NCBI GenBank assembly: GCA_019217005.1
Contig: JAHBNG010000144.1
Span: 1-35,576 of the forward strand
Direction: 5' to 3'
DNA length: 35,576 nucleotides
Origin: Chloroflexi bacterium TSY
Lineage (GTDB): Bacteria > Chloroflexota > Anaerolineae > Caldilineales > Caldilineaceae
The notes beneath the pieces are model-generated. The model was not told the origin of the DNA. It saw only the letters and a program-made list of their open reading frames with translations, and made no database searches. The first letter of the stretch is position 1. Every line of letters starts with the position of its first letter. Below, in pieces: positions 1 through 8,786 of this stretch. The translations under genes and the position numbers were made by a program.

Positions 1-23
1 CAGGCGTCGAATTCATTCGATGC

Positions 24-51
24 TGTCAACCACATGAGATCCTGTTGAACC
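24..51 (+). repeat. Intergenic ~28-bp repeat motif, copy 1
   Basis: This copy reads TCAACCACATGAGATCCTG followed by TTGAACC. It matches copies at 7354-7387 (plus), 8788-8817 (minus) and 8907-8937 (plus). The consensus is roughly TCAACCCCCGAGATCCTG then TTGAGCC. It lies just upstream of the first gene. Function unknown. Confidence 0.5.
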
Positions 52-54
52 GAT

Positions 55-1794
55 ATGTCTTACAAACGACAAGCTTTAGGACGTACGTGGTTGCTGAGAT
101 TTGTGAAACGACTGTTGTACTTACTCATTATACTCGTTATCGGCAATCAAATATTGCTCGATGATACACAAGCTGCTGAATTATCTGCAACAACTGCTTC
201 TGAATCTAAAGTACCCACAAACCAAAATAGCTCTAACTTACTTGTAGAGATTTTGAGTACACTGTCCTTTGAAGAATTAGACGAGCAAGTACAGAACCCA
301 TTGCCTGCTTCTGAGAGGCAAATCATCCAGATACCGGATCCCACTCCTGATATAAGTGTTCCGGTATCACCCAGCATCAGTGGAACTGCTGAATTGGGGC
401 AAACCATCACTTTCCCACCTTCTGAACCTGATCCCGCCTCAATCGAAAACAACGACCCTCCGATTTTACCCAACATCATCTCCATCCCTTCTGGCAACTT
501 TATTATGGGCAGTAGCGATGCCGACAGACAACTAGCTTTGGCAGAATGCAACGCCATTGAGGGAAACTGCCAGGCAATCTGGTTTGATAGTGAAGTATCG
601 CAAAATACGATGTACATAGGCGACTTCCAAATTACTGCGACCGAGATCACCAACGCGATGTATAATCGTTGCGTTGCTGCTGGGGTCTGTGGGCAGGCAG
701 GTCGCTCTGTTGCTGATGACAATATTCGCTATAATAAAGAATTATTCAACGATGATCATCCTGTAGTTGGTGTCAATTGGTGGGATGCGCAGACCTTTTG
801 CCAATGGGTTGGAGGTCGTCTGCCCACAGAATTCGAGTGGGAAAAAACAGCCCGTGGTAATACAAACAGGCGCTACCCTTGGGGAGATCAATTTGAATTT
901 GGCGTGGCAAATTTGCACACCGGCGTCCCGTCCCCCGTGGGTTCCTATCCTATGAGTGCAAGCCCTTATGGCGTAATGGATATGGCCGGTGGAGTCTTCG
1001 AGTGGACAGCCTCGGCATCCGATGCGCAATATATTGTGCGCGGTGGTAGCTGGTTCAGCTACTCGTTTCGGGGTCGAATCAGCGACCGTGGTACGAAACT
1101 CGTTCCCGATTCTTCCAATTACGATATTGGGTTTCGCTGTGCATTTGATTCCGTGATACAACTACGTAGCGCTCCTCCTATCAATTCCACTTCTCAACAA
1201 TCTGCGTTGACAGACACCACATCCACCAATAATGAACAGACTCCCATTCTGCAACCGCCGCCTTCAAATTCTATAGATCAGTCGAGTCAAGATGGTTTGA
1301 TTCTAGATTTTGAAAATTGGGGACGGTGGAGGCGTGGCGATGAACCCTATGGAACGTTCACCCAATCAAACGAAACCACTCATTCTGGTCAGTATGCTGG
1401 TCGGTTGGACTATGGTTTTCCAGCCAATGAACCACGGAACTATGTGGTTTTTCGCCAGACCATCCCCATTCGCGGTCGCCCTGATGCGCTTGGACTTTGG
1501 GTCAACGGTGATGGCTCGCGCCATTTTGTGAATGTTTGGGTACAGGACGCCCGCAACCAGATCTGGCAATTCACCTTTGGTCGTATTGAGCATACGGGTT
1601 GGGAGGAAATGATTGCGCCTCTCGACTTGAGCCTGGGGTGGCCCAACCAGCCGATTGCCAATGCAAGCACATCACAGATTGTCTACCCGATTCGGTTTTA
1701 TGCCTTGGTATTAGATGGCTACCAGGAAGATATTGCCTTTGGTGGCTCCATTTACGTAGATGACTTGACCAGCATTGATTTGTCTTCCCCATAA
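55..1794 (+). CDS. Exported SUMF1/FGE-fold protein with C-terminal carbohydrate-binding-like domain
   Basis: 579 residues. A short basic N-terminus is followed by a hydrophobic segment at about residues 16-36 (signal anchor or uncleaved signal). A low-complexity Ser/Pro/Thr linker runs to about residue 140. A SUMF1/formylglycine-generating-enzyme-type fold covers about 143-362, with the family landmarks SIPSGNFIMG, RLPTEFEWE, RYPWG, DMAGG..EW, RGGSW and a closing GFRCA. Residues about 415-575 form a separate beta-rich domain (LDFENWGRW...YVDDLTSID) that resembles CBM11/galactose-binding domains. In bacteria most SUMF1-domain proteins are not true FGE enzymes. No clear active-site cysteine pair is visible here, so a binding or structural role outside the membrane is more likely than sulfatase activation. 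The start at 55 is the first ATG; no strong ribosome site is seen. It is followed 280 bp later by another exported protein. Confidence 0.8.
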   Translation: MSYKRQALGRTWLLRFVKRLLYLLIILVIGNQILLDDTQAAELSATTASESKVPTNQNSSNLLVEILSTLSFEELDEQVQNPLPASERQIIQIPDPTPDISVPVSPSISGTAELGQTITFPPSEPDPASIENNDPPILPNIISIPSGNFIMGSSDADRQLALAECNAIEGNCQAIWFDSEVSQNTMYIGDFQITATEITNAMYNRCVAAGVCGQAGRSVADDNIRYNKELFNDDHPVVGVNWWDAQTFCQWVGGRLPTEFEWEKTARGNTNRRYPWGDQFEFGVANLHTGVPSPVGSYPMSASPYGVMDMAGGVFEWTASASDAQYIVRGGSWFSYSFRGRISDRGTKLVPDSSNYDIGFRCAFDSVIQLRSAPPINSTSQQSALTDTTSTNNEQTPILQPPPSNSIDQSSQDGLILDFENWGRWRRGDEPYGTFTQSNETTHSGQYAGRLDYGFPANEPRNYVVFRQTIPIRGRPDALGLWVNGDGSRHFVNVWVQDARNQIWQFTFGRIEHTGWEEMIAPLDLSLGWPNQPIANASTSQIVYPIRFYALVLDGYQEDIAFGGSIYVDDLTSIDLSSP

Positions 1795-1815
1795 GAAAAA
1801 AATAGGCAAATCGAC

Positions 1816-1826
1816 ATTGGTATAAT
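1816..1826 (+). promoter_or_regulatory. Possible extended -10 promoter
   Basis: ATTGGTATAAT contains TGG directly before a perfect TATAAT at 1821-1826. No good -35 box lies 17 bp upstream. It would produce a leader of roughly 240 nt for the peptidase gene, including the 75-bp palindrome at 1969-2043. Confidence 0.35.
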
Positions 1827-1968
1827 TAACCACTGCAATCTGAAACAGAATGTTATATTTACATATCATGATATACCGCGCTCATCTATATACCTCCCGG
1901 CAAAGCTGGACATCGCAGCGATCGATTGCGGTATCCTTACACGACCGTATGGACGATATCTCTAAGTG

Positions 1969-2043
1969 CTTATCCGAAAAGTTCTGTGAAGGTGCATTCT
2001 CGCTCGAGAAGCTTGTGGGACTCACAGCCACTTTTCGGATAAG
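1969..2043. repeat. 75-bp nested palindrome upstream of the peptidase gene
   Basis: Outer arms CTTATCCGAAAAGT (1969-1982) and ACTTTTCGGATAAG (2030-2043) are a perfect 14-bp inverted repeat. Inside them are CTGTGA/TCACAG (1984-1989, 2022-2027) and TTCTCG/CGAGAA (1997-2002, 2005-2010). It could form a long hairpin in the leader of the next gene, or be a small non-autonomous element. Confidence 0.75.
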
Positions 2044-2074
2044 TTCTAACCCCCCATCTATCACGAGGTAATAC

Positions 2075-5000
2075 ATGCAGCACGAACCAGTTCGACCAGC
2101 ATTTTTGTCTGACCGCCGTAAACCACCCCTTTACACACTGCTCGTTCTCGGCTTATTGATCATAGTCACCCTCTTCAGCAGACAACTCCTTGCACGAGAA
2201 TCAACCAAAGTTCAGGTGTCAACCCAGACGCTCTTATCACGTCAGACCCTGGCCTTGGGCGGCAGCGCAGGCCCCCGTGACGTTGTGAATGGCAGCAAAC
2301 CCTCTTTGACCAGCGACAGTCTCGCCATCCAGCTAAGTGACCTGATTCCACCTAGAGATGGAACCACACTACAAGGTTATCTCCTAAACGCTGATGGTTA
2401 TGCCTCAATCTGTGGGGATCTCCCCGTGGCAAGTGGTGCCATCAACACCACCTATTCATTTCCTGGCAAGAATTTGGTCGCCAATTACAATACATTCCGC
2501 ATTATGCAGGAGACGACAATTTTTAGTGCATTGCTGCCGCTGGATGCGTTAACGCATTTACGGATGATCTTGGACAGTGCAACAGACACGCCGAACCAAA
2601 TTGCCTATGGAATCGGGATTGTGAAGCAGGCTGAACTGCTTGCCCAACATGCTGGTTTTCTCAAGACGGCTTTAGACCAAAATAAACTGTCAAGTGCCAA
2701 AGTTCATGCCGAGCACGTTCTGAATATCTTGCGGGGTGGCAACCAGGATTATGACAATGACGGAGACCCCCAAAACCCCGGCGATGGCTACGGCGTTTTG
2801 AATTATGCGAAAGGGATTCCCCAGACCATGCAGTTGGTGTTGGACAGCTCAGATGTCAGTGCCAATATGCAACAGCGAGCGACAGAAGTACGGACAGGCT
2901 TAACCAACATTGGCTTCTCAGATAATACGGGCTTGTGGACACCTTTACTCATTGATTATACAGAGCAAGTACTCGCCTCAACGACAGTGGCTGATGCTGC
3001 AACACCGGCTGAGCGCCTTTTGCGACGTGCTGAACTCATCCTGGACGGTCAAGAATTTAATGACAATGGCAAGATAGAACCCATTCCCCAAGAGGGAGGC
3101 GCGCGGACTGCTTTTGAATATACCCAATATGCTGCCGATTATTTGCCTGCCAACGGCAGCGGTATGGTGCGCTACAAGAGCTCGTCGGCCAGCCTGCTCA
3201 GTGATCAGTTACACATCACAATTCCATCCGTGTCTGAACCGGCAAACAACGAAAGCCTATGGATCTATCTCGTGAACGACGATGGGATTTCGCGTGCGAT
3301 TGGTTCGGTCCCTCACTCTGGCACGAGTGTCGATACAACCTTTACCGTTGCGTCAGAAAATCTGATCGGGCGTTACAAAGGCATCTATCTGACTCAGGGA
3401 CTTCTCTATGCCGAAGATACGTTGCCGTCGGGGGCACTAACCCATTTGCGAACCGTGCTAGATAGTGCAACAGACACACCAAACCAGGTTGGCTATGGAA
3501 TCGGTGTGGTGCAGCAGGCTCAGCTCATGTTTCAACATGCAGGCTTTCTTAAGACAGCGCTAGACCAAAATAAGCTGTCAAGCGCCAAGGTCCATGCCGA
3601 GCATGTCCTCAATATCTTGCGCGGTGGCAGTCAGGACTATGACAATGACGGAGACCCACAAAATCCCGGTGACGGCTATGGTGTATTGAATTACACAAAA
3701 GGCATCTCCCTGACCATGCAAGCAGTGTTGGATAGCCCAGATGCCAGCGCCAATATGCAACAACGGGCCACCGAAGTGCAAACGGGATTGACCAACATCG
3801 GCTTCTCTGACACGACAGGAGTGTGGGCACCCGATTTGATCATGTATACCGAGGAAGTATTGGCTTCTGCCACAGTGGCCGATGCCATGACGCCTGCTGC
3901 GCGCCTGCTGCGGCGTGCTGAACTGATCTTGGATGGGCAGGAATTCAACGACAACGGCAAGATAGAGCCCATTCCACAAGAAGGAGGATCTCGCACCGCC
4001 TACGAATATGTACAGTTGGCCGCTGCTTACTTCCCTGAGCTAAAATTTACGCCTGTTACTACAGCTACCCCAACCTCGACCTCAACCCCAACCTCGACCT
4101 CAACCCCAACAAAACCATCGACCGCGGCGACCCCCACTCCGACCGCAACTCGTCAATCTGGGGATGGTGACATATACGAGATCGACGAATCTTGTGCAAG
4201 TGCTTCACCGATTGCGGCAACCGGTGCTGTCCAAGTCCATACATTCCACAAGCAGGCCGATCTGGATTGGACGCGATTTGAAGCAACCAAGGATGTAGAC
4301 TACTTAATCGAAGTACAGGCTCCTCCCGGTTCGTCGGCAGATGTCTCGCTAGAGTTATATGGTGCCTGTGATGACGCACTACCGAGCGACACGCAAGATC
4401 ATACCTTTAGTCCAGGCGTGCGTCTGCACATCAAAGCACCGGCAAGCGGTCCTATCTTCCTCAAAATGTCGAATCACGATCCCGGTCAGTTTGGGGAGAA
4501 TGTTTCATATCATCTATCGGTGCGAGACCTCGGCACAGAAACAACAGGGGAGGAGACACAGGGTGCTCTGATCATAGTCGCTGGGCGGCTCAAGGTAAAT
4601 GATTTCCTACAAGAAAATATCACCAACGTCGCCAACGAGTTTTATGAGCTTTTTCAAGTACAAGGGGGATATTTGGACGACCGCATCACCTACTTGAATG
4701 CTGACTTGAGCCAGGTGGGTGTTGATGGCAAACCAACCTTGGACAACTTGCGCACGGCCATTACGAATTGGGCACTCGACAAAGTGGACGCCTCTCGGGC
4801 CCTCACCCTATATTTTGTCGATCATGGAGACGAAGATCTTCTCTACCTGGACAAGCCAGCCGGAGAGTGGCTCTCCCCGTCTGATCTTGATGGGTGGCTC
4901 GACCAGTTAGAAGCGGCTCGACCCGGTGTCAAAGTAAACGTCATTGTGGAGATGTGTCATGCAGGTAGTTTTATTGAAGGTAGCCAATCCGTGAGTCAAG

Positions 5001-5635
5001 AAAACCGACTGATTATGACCTCAACCAATGCGCGCAATCTTGCCTATGCATCGGAAAAGGGTGCGATTTTCACCGACAAACTGATTCCGGTGCTGGCACA
5101 GCGTTCGAGTCTACTTAATGGATTCCAAGCCGCCAAATGGGCAGCTGAACAAGCTCAACCTCTTCAGAAGCCCCTGTTAGATGGAAACGGCAATGGCATT
5201 CCCAACGAAGCAGCTGATGAGATGGTGGCTGCACAGCGTGGATTCGGATTTGCAGGGACTCTTCCGGGCGATGATTGGCCTCCGTATGTGCGAGAGGCCC
5301 AAGTGCCGAACAGTATCGACGCTGGAGTGGGCGAGATTCGCGCAACTGTATTGGATGATATACGCGTTAAACGGGTTTGGGCCGTGATCTATGGCCCCTC
5401 CTATGTGCCGCCAAACGACGGTGAAGAGATCGTGCGCGAGGTGCTTCCCACGATTGTGCTGCAGTCGCAAGGCAATAATGTTTATGCTGCACAATACACG
5501 GGATTTACGGAGATGGGGACATATCGCGTTGTAGTCTATGCCGAAGACGATAAAGGTCTAGAGGCTCGTCCCTTGAATTTAACCGTGCAGACCGGTGAGA
5601 CCGTTTTTCTCCCCTTCGTTACTGAGCAAGAATAA
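2075..5635 (+). CDS. Exported legumain/caspase-like (clan CD) peptidase with duplicated Ca-binding-like modules
   Basis: 1186 residues. An N-terminal membrane/signal segment lies at about 19-40 (YTLLVLGLLIIVTLFS). Two copies of a 296-residue module follow. They are offset by exactly 888 nt (for example 2552 and 3440). Each contains DYDNDGDPQNPGDG and a DGQEFNDNGKIEP stretch that resemble EF-hand/dockerin calcium loops. A Thr/Pro/Ser linker at about 658-692 leads to a PPC-like beta domain (about 700-820). The peptidase domain follows, with YFVDHGDE (His917) and VEMCHAGSF (Cys961), the His-Gly and Cys dyad layout of C13 legumain/C14 caspase families. The C-terminus ends FLPFVTEQE, a tail type I associate with exported Chloroflexota proteins. 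It probably acts outside the cell; the substrate is unknown. The ATG follows CACGAGGTAATAC, a modest GAGGT ribosome site. Confidence 0.85.
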   Translation: MQHEPVRPAFLSDRRKPPLYTLLVLGLLIIVTLFSRQLLARESTKVQVSTQTLLSRQTLALGGSAGPRDVVNGSKPSLTSDSLAIQLSDLIPPRDGTTLQGYLLNADGYASICGDLPVASGAINTTYSFPGKNLVANYNTFRIMQETTIFSALLPLDALTHLRMILDSATDTPNQIAYGIGIVKQAELLAQHAGFLKTALDQNKLSSAKVHAEHVLNILRGGNQDYDNDGDPQNPGDGYGVLNYAKGIPQTMQLVLDSSDVSANMQQRATEVRTGLTNIGFSDNTGLWTPLLIDYTEQVLASTTVADAATPAERLLRRAELILDGQEFNDNGKIEPIPQEGGARTAFEYTQYAADYLPANGSGMVRYKSSSASLLSDQLHITIPSVSEPANNESLWIYLVNDDGISRAIGSVPHSGTSVDTTFTVASENLIGRYKGIYLTQGLLYAEDTLPSGALTHLRTVLDSATDTPNQVGYGIGVVQQAQLMFQHAGFLKTALDQNKLSSAKVHAEHVLNILRGGSQDYDNDGDPQNPGDGYGVLNYTKGISLTMQAVLDSPDASANMQQRATEVQTGLTNIGFSDTTGVWAPDLIMYTEEVLASATVADAMTPAARLLRRAELILDGQEFNDNGKIEPIPQEGGSRTAYEYVQLAAAYFPELKFTPVTTATPTSTSTPTSTSTPTKPSTAATPTPTATRQSGDGDIYEIDESCASASPIAATGAVQVHTFHKQADLDWTRFEATKDVDYLIEVQAPPGSSADVSLELYGACDDALPSDTQDHTFSPGVRLHIKAPASGPIFLKMSNHDPGQFGENVSYHLSVRDLGTETTGEETQGALIIVAGRLKVNDFLQENITNVANEFYELFQVQGGYLDDRITYLNADLSQVGVDGKPTLDNLRTAITNWALDKVDASRALTLYFVDHGDEDLLYLDKPAGEWLSPSDLDGWLDQLEAARPGVKVNVIVEMCHAGSFIEGSQSVSQENRLIMTSTNARNLAYASEKGAIFTDKLIPVLAQRSSLLNGFQAAKWAAEQAQPLQKPLLDGNGNGIPNEAADEMVAAQRGFGFAGTLPGDDWPPYVREAQVPNSIDAGVGEIRATVLDDIRVKRVWAVIYGPSYVPPNDGEEIVREVLPTIVLQSQGNNVYAAQYTGFTEMGTYRVVVYAEDDKGLEARPLNLTVQTGETVFLPFVTEQE

Positions 5636-5817
5636 AGAGATTCTTCCGGAATAGAGAGAGTTGAACTTCCCGGACACGCTTTGTATGTAATGGCAGTTCC
5701 AAAAGGGCGCGTTGAAGAAGAACTGATAGAGAGAACCAGCAGCGTGTTATGTCAACATATAGATGAGGACAAAGGCAAGGAACCCAAAGGCGATACATAG
5801 TAAAAAATTAGAAGCAA

Positions 5818-7036
5818 TTAAGCGATAGGTTGGCGACGATGGGCTCGTTGCTGCAAATGGAAAGATTCATCATAAGGTTTCTTGTCTTGCCACAATTTCC
5901 AAATGATGCAAATCCAGCGATTAGCGAGAGTGCGATCAGCATGACTCTTTTTGAGACCGCGTTGGCGAGCGGCGGTGTAAAAAGCAGCGGCCCAAGAAGA
6001 CTCTTTGCGGGAGCAGCGAGCAAATTGCTGAGTAAAATAACGAAAGTCGTGATCGCAAGCTCTGCGGAAATGAACGGTTCTGACTTTGCCACTTTGTTTG
6101 GTGACAGGACAGGTTCCCGCCAGAGACTGAAGGCTCATGGGAGAGGGAAAGCGTTTCCTGTCTTCGCCAAACTTGACCAGAAGACTGGGAGCTAAAAGCT
6201 GGCCAGCACCAGGTAAAGAAGCAAAGATATGCTGATCCGGATGTTGCAGAAAAAGTGACTGTAACTGGTCAAGGGTCTCTTGTTCATAGCGCAGTGCAAG
6301 CAAAAGACATTCAGCCAGCTGAAGAGCTTCTCGTTGATACGCTGGCACAAATGCAGGAGCTGATGTGGGATAAGTGGCGGTTAACTTATCATAACAAGTG
6401 ACCCATTTACGGGGTTGCGTATGTCGGTGCTGCTTGAGAAACTCTTGGAAGCCTTCATAGGTGGAGTTGCGCACATGCTCTGGCGTTGGATAGGTCAGAA
6501 CCAGGTGGCAGGCAATCCGAGAAGGCCAGTTGCTGAAGACCTCAAGCAGCGCCGGATGGTAACGCAACAGGCAAGCGCGCAGACGGTTGGATAAGGCCAC
6601 AGTCTCTTTGGTCCAGTATTGTGGCACTGCTGACCACTCGCATCTGCTGGAGTAATTCACTGCCAGGTGACCAAGGATAAAATCGATGGACATCGGTCCG
6701 CAACAAATCTGCTATCACATAGGCATCACTCTTATCATTATGCGCACCACTTTGACTATAGCGCTCCCGACTCTTGTTCACCACATTCGGCGGCACCACA
6801 TAGACATTCTTGTACCCGCTCGACCAGAGATAATCAATCAGCAAATTATGCGCTGTTTCCAGTCCCACTGTCACTTCATCATGGCTCGCTCCTGTCTTCT
6901 TTCTCATTTCTTCAATTTGGCGAAATCCCTTCTGGCTATGCTCTATCTGCGCATAGCCCAGCGCTCGTCCTGTCTCATCCAACATCATCACATCATGTTT
7001 CTTTTCACTCCAGTCGATTCCCATTTTCACTTTCAT
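5818..7036 (-). pseudogene. IS110 transposase (DEDD/Ser recombinase), copy A, one frameshift
   Basis: With one 2-base correction this encodes about 406 residues. The start at 7036 is set by an AGGAGGT ribosome site 5 nt upstream. The N-terminal DEDD RuvC-like domain shows MGIDWSEKKHDV, GLETAHN and DKSDAYVIADLL. The C-terminal Transposase_20 domain shows SLPGAGQLLAPSL and LAGTCPVTKQSGKV, where the QSG serine is the expected nucleophile. The frame breaks near 6627: copy A reads GCCACAATACTGG where copy B reads GCCACACAATACTGG, so A has lost one CA unit. The remainder is intact. It acts on DNA to excise and insert the element. Either inactive or a sequencing error. Confidence 0.85.
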
Positions 7037-7291
7037 CTTGGACCTCCTCTCCCGTATCGCCTGAGCTCCTCAACTTTGGACGCTGTTTTCCGTTTTCCTG
7101 TTATGGCACTCGAGGTGCTGCACGCTTTCGACGTTGCACGGCGTCGACCTGGCGGACTGTCCGGGAAGGGCGGTCGCACCGCTCGAAGAGGTTGGTCCTT
7201 TTTGCCAGGTCGAGAGTCCAATAAGTTTCGGCTTTCCTTGCTTTTGCCTTCCCTTATTTTATCTCCCTTTCCTATATTACCTAACAGGAAG
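7037..7291 (-). ncRNA. Candidate IS110 bridge RNA region, copy A
   Basis: A 255-nt non-coding 5' end precedes the transposase. IS110-group elements are now known to express a bridge RNA from this end, whose loops pair with donor and target DNA. Here the sequence is rich in hairpins (for example GAGCGGTGCGACCGC) and contains CCCTTCCCGGACAGTCCG. That shares CTTCCCGGACA with the opposite tip of the element, as a donor-recognising loop might. The RNA limits are not determined. Confidence 0.5.
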
Positions 7292-7353
7292 AGGTCAAGA
7301 ACAGCCTCGTTGGCGAACTCATTTCTGACCTCTTCCAGGAAGTTGGTGGTGCT

Positions 7354-7387
7354 TCTTTGTCAACCCCCTGAGTTCCTGAAGAGCCAA
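7354..7387 (+). repeat. Intergenic ~28-bp repeat motif, copy 2
   Basis: TGTCAACCCCCTGAGTTCCT then GAAGAGCCA resembles the motif at 24-51 and 8907-8937. Upstream CTTCTTTG also matches the minus-strand copy at 8788-8824. It lies between IS110 copy A and the 3' end of the first SDR gene. Confidence 0.45.
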
Positions 7388-7404
7388 TAAAGATTCGCAA
7401 TCTC

Positions 7405-8280
7405 TTATCCATATTTTGGCAAACGGCTCGCGACCAACCAATCGCGTAATCGCGTCGGCAAATGAGACATCAACACGGGGACCCATGCGCCAGGGCCTAC
7501 GAGATAGCGTGCACGTGGACGTTGTCGTGTGATGGCCTTTTCGACCACTTGTGCGACCTCAATGGCAGGAATTCCTTGATTGGGACGAATCTGTTTCAAC
7601 ATAAAATCTAACGCGGGACCATAGTTCTCCTCAGCGATCGGTGGCAAAGCCTGACGCATCGCCTGCGCCGCGGCCAGTGACTTTTCCCATATGGGCGTGG
7701 CGATGGGACCTGGTTCGATGCTCACAACGCGGATTCCTGCCGGCCGCAACTCCAGTCGTAAGGCGTCACTCAGCGCCTCAAGTGCAAATTTTGAGGCAGC
7801 GTATGGTCCCAGAAAAGGGGCGGCAAAACGACCCGAAATAGAACTGATATTGACCACTGTGGCACGACTATGGTGAGAAGCATGGCGCAGAAGTGGAAGA
7901 AATGCCTGAGTTACGGCAACGGCTCCGATCACGTTAATTTCTATCTGCTGGCGCACCTGTGCAATTGGCAGATATTCCAATGGACCGCCCACGGCTATGC
8001 CGGCGTTATTGATGAGTCCCGTCAGCTCACTCTCTTTACCCGCTCCGTTGCCAATTGCTTTGTTTACAACCCGTTCCGCATTGGCAATGTCGGCATCATT
8101 GGTCACATCCAAGATGATTGGCGTAAGACGAACGGACGCGGCTACTTGCAGGGCATCGCCATCTGCCTCGTTGCGAACATCAGCAAAAACTCGGTATCCA
8201 AGTTTGTCAAAGTGCAAGGCACATGCTCTTCCGATACCTGTCGATGCACCGGTGATCACAATTGCTTCGGGCTGCTTCAT
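7405..8280 (-). CDS. Short-chain dehydrogenase/reductase (classical SDR)
   Basis: 291 residues when started at 8280. The Rossmann NAD(P)-binding motif is TGASTGIG near the N-terminus. NNAG stabilises the central sheet. SSISG and YAASK supply the catalytic Ser, Tyr and Lys, and PGPIATPIWEK follows. The C-terminus after residue 200 is longer than in FabG-type enzymes and carries PRARYLVGPGAWVPVLMSHL, as in retinol/17-beta-hydroxysteroid dehydrogenase-like SDRs. The substrate cannot be told. An upstream in-frame ATG at 8316 falls inside palindromic repeat H1, so the later ATG after AAAGAGAAGCAG is preferred. Cytoplasmic, apparently monocistronic. Confidence 0.85.
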   Translation of the reverse strand: MKQPEAIVITGASTGIGRACALHFDKLGYRVFADVRNEADGDALQVAASVRLTPIILDVTNDADIANAERVVNKAIGNGAGKESELTGLINNAGIAVGGPLEYLPIAQVRQQIEINVIGAVAVTQAFLPLLRHASHHSRATVVNISSISGRFAAPFLGPYAASKFALEALSDALRLELRPAGIRVVSIEPGPIATPIWEKSLAAAQAMRQALPPIAEENYGPALDFMLKQIRPNQGIPAIEVAQVVEKAITRQRPRARYLVGPGAWVPVLMSHLPTRLRDWLVASRLPKYG

Positions 8281-8304
8281 CTGCTTCTCTTTATAGGGCG
8301 GCTG

Positions 8305-8364
8305 TGATGAAAGCATAGTTTTTCCGACAGCTCCACCAGATAAAGCAAAACTATGTTTTCATGC
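8305..8364 (-). repeat. 60-bp hairpin repeat family H, copy H1
   Basis: On the minus strand it reads GCATGAAAACATAGTTTTGC, a loop TTTATCTGGTGGAGCTGTCGG, and a return arm AAAAACTATGCTTTCATCAC. It matches H2 (24486-24545) and H3 (35071-35129), including the loop. It sits 25-85 nt upstream of the SDR start, in the orientation of that gene. Confidence 0.75.
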
Positions 8365-8446
8365 AGAGCACAATTCAATCGTTTCTGGAGCGATACCTGC
8401 TCCCCTTTTCGATTTTTAGGAATGAGCCGTAAATAACTTGGAGATT

Positions 8447-8494
8447 GTGAGATTAGAGATGGAGAGATTCGGCCCTTGTAATCTCTAATCTCTC
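8447..8494. repeat. Imperfect hairpin built of heptamer-like words (left part of array)
   Basis: GATTGTGAGATTAGAGATGG and GAGAGATT face TAATCTCTAATCTCTCAGTC across a short loop. The right arm reads as AATCTCT repeated with variation, and continues beyond a 215-bp insertion at 8720-8730 (TAATCTC). See the MITE at 8500-8714. Confidence 0.65.
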
Positions 8495-8499
8495 AGTCT

Positions 8500-8714
8500 C
8501 AGTAGATCCAAATTTCAGGTTTTGAGAGAGAATTCTGGCTAAACAGTTGACATAAATACAAATTTGCCGGTCGATATCTAGTTTTTGCGTTAGATTTGGG
8601 CGATTTTCAGATATGAAATAGGTTGTTTTCTGTAACCGAAATCTGAATAAATGACTCCAAAATCCCTGCAATCTCGACTGAAAATAGCCAAAAACGCCAA
8701 ATTTGGATCTACTG
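8500..8714. mobile_element. 215-bp MITE with 16-bp terminal inverted repeats and 5-bp target duplication
   Basis: CAGTAGATCCAAATTT at 8500-8515 is perfectly inverted at 8699-8714. AGTCT flanks it on both sides (8495-8499 and 8715-8719). Removing the element and one AGTCT rejoins a continuous heptamer array (AATCTCT units). The interior is AT-rich with no credible gene, so it must be mobilised by a transposase elsewhere. Confidence 0.75.
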
Positions 8715-8786
8715 AGTCTCTAATCTCGCATACACTGTACAAGTTATTAAATTCCCATTCCTCAGCATGCCACACGTTACTAGAAA

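Larger units (their letters stand above)
5666..7291 (-). mobile_element. IS110-family element, copy A
   Basis: The element is about 1626 bp. Its ends were set by comparing three copies in this window. The transposase 3' end terminates at GCGTGTCCGGGAAG (complement at 5666-5679) and the 5' end begins CTTCCTGTTAGGTAATATAGG (complement ending 7291). There are no long terminal inverted repeats, only CTTCC/GGAAG at the extreme ends, which is typical of IS110 rather than DDE elements. Copy B (33297-34895) is nearly identical but in the opposite orientation. Copy C (31542-33265) is a diverged relative. Confidence 0.85.

Noticed and set aside
6667..7390. Long plus-strand frames opposite the IS110 transposase
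   Set aside because: They are antisense shadows of a well-supported transposase, rich in His/Ser from reverse codons. The same shadows appear opposite copy B.
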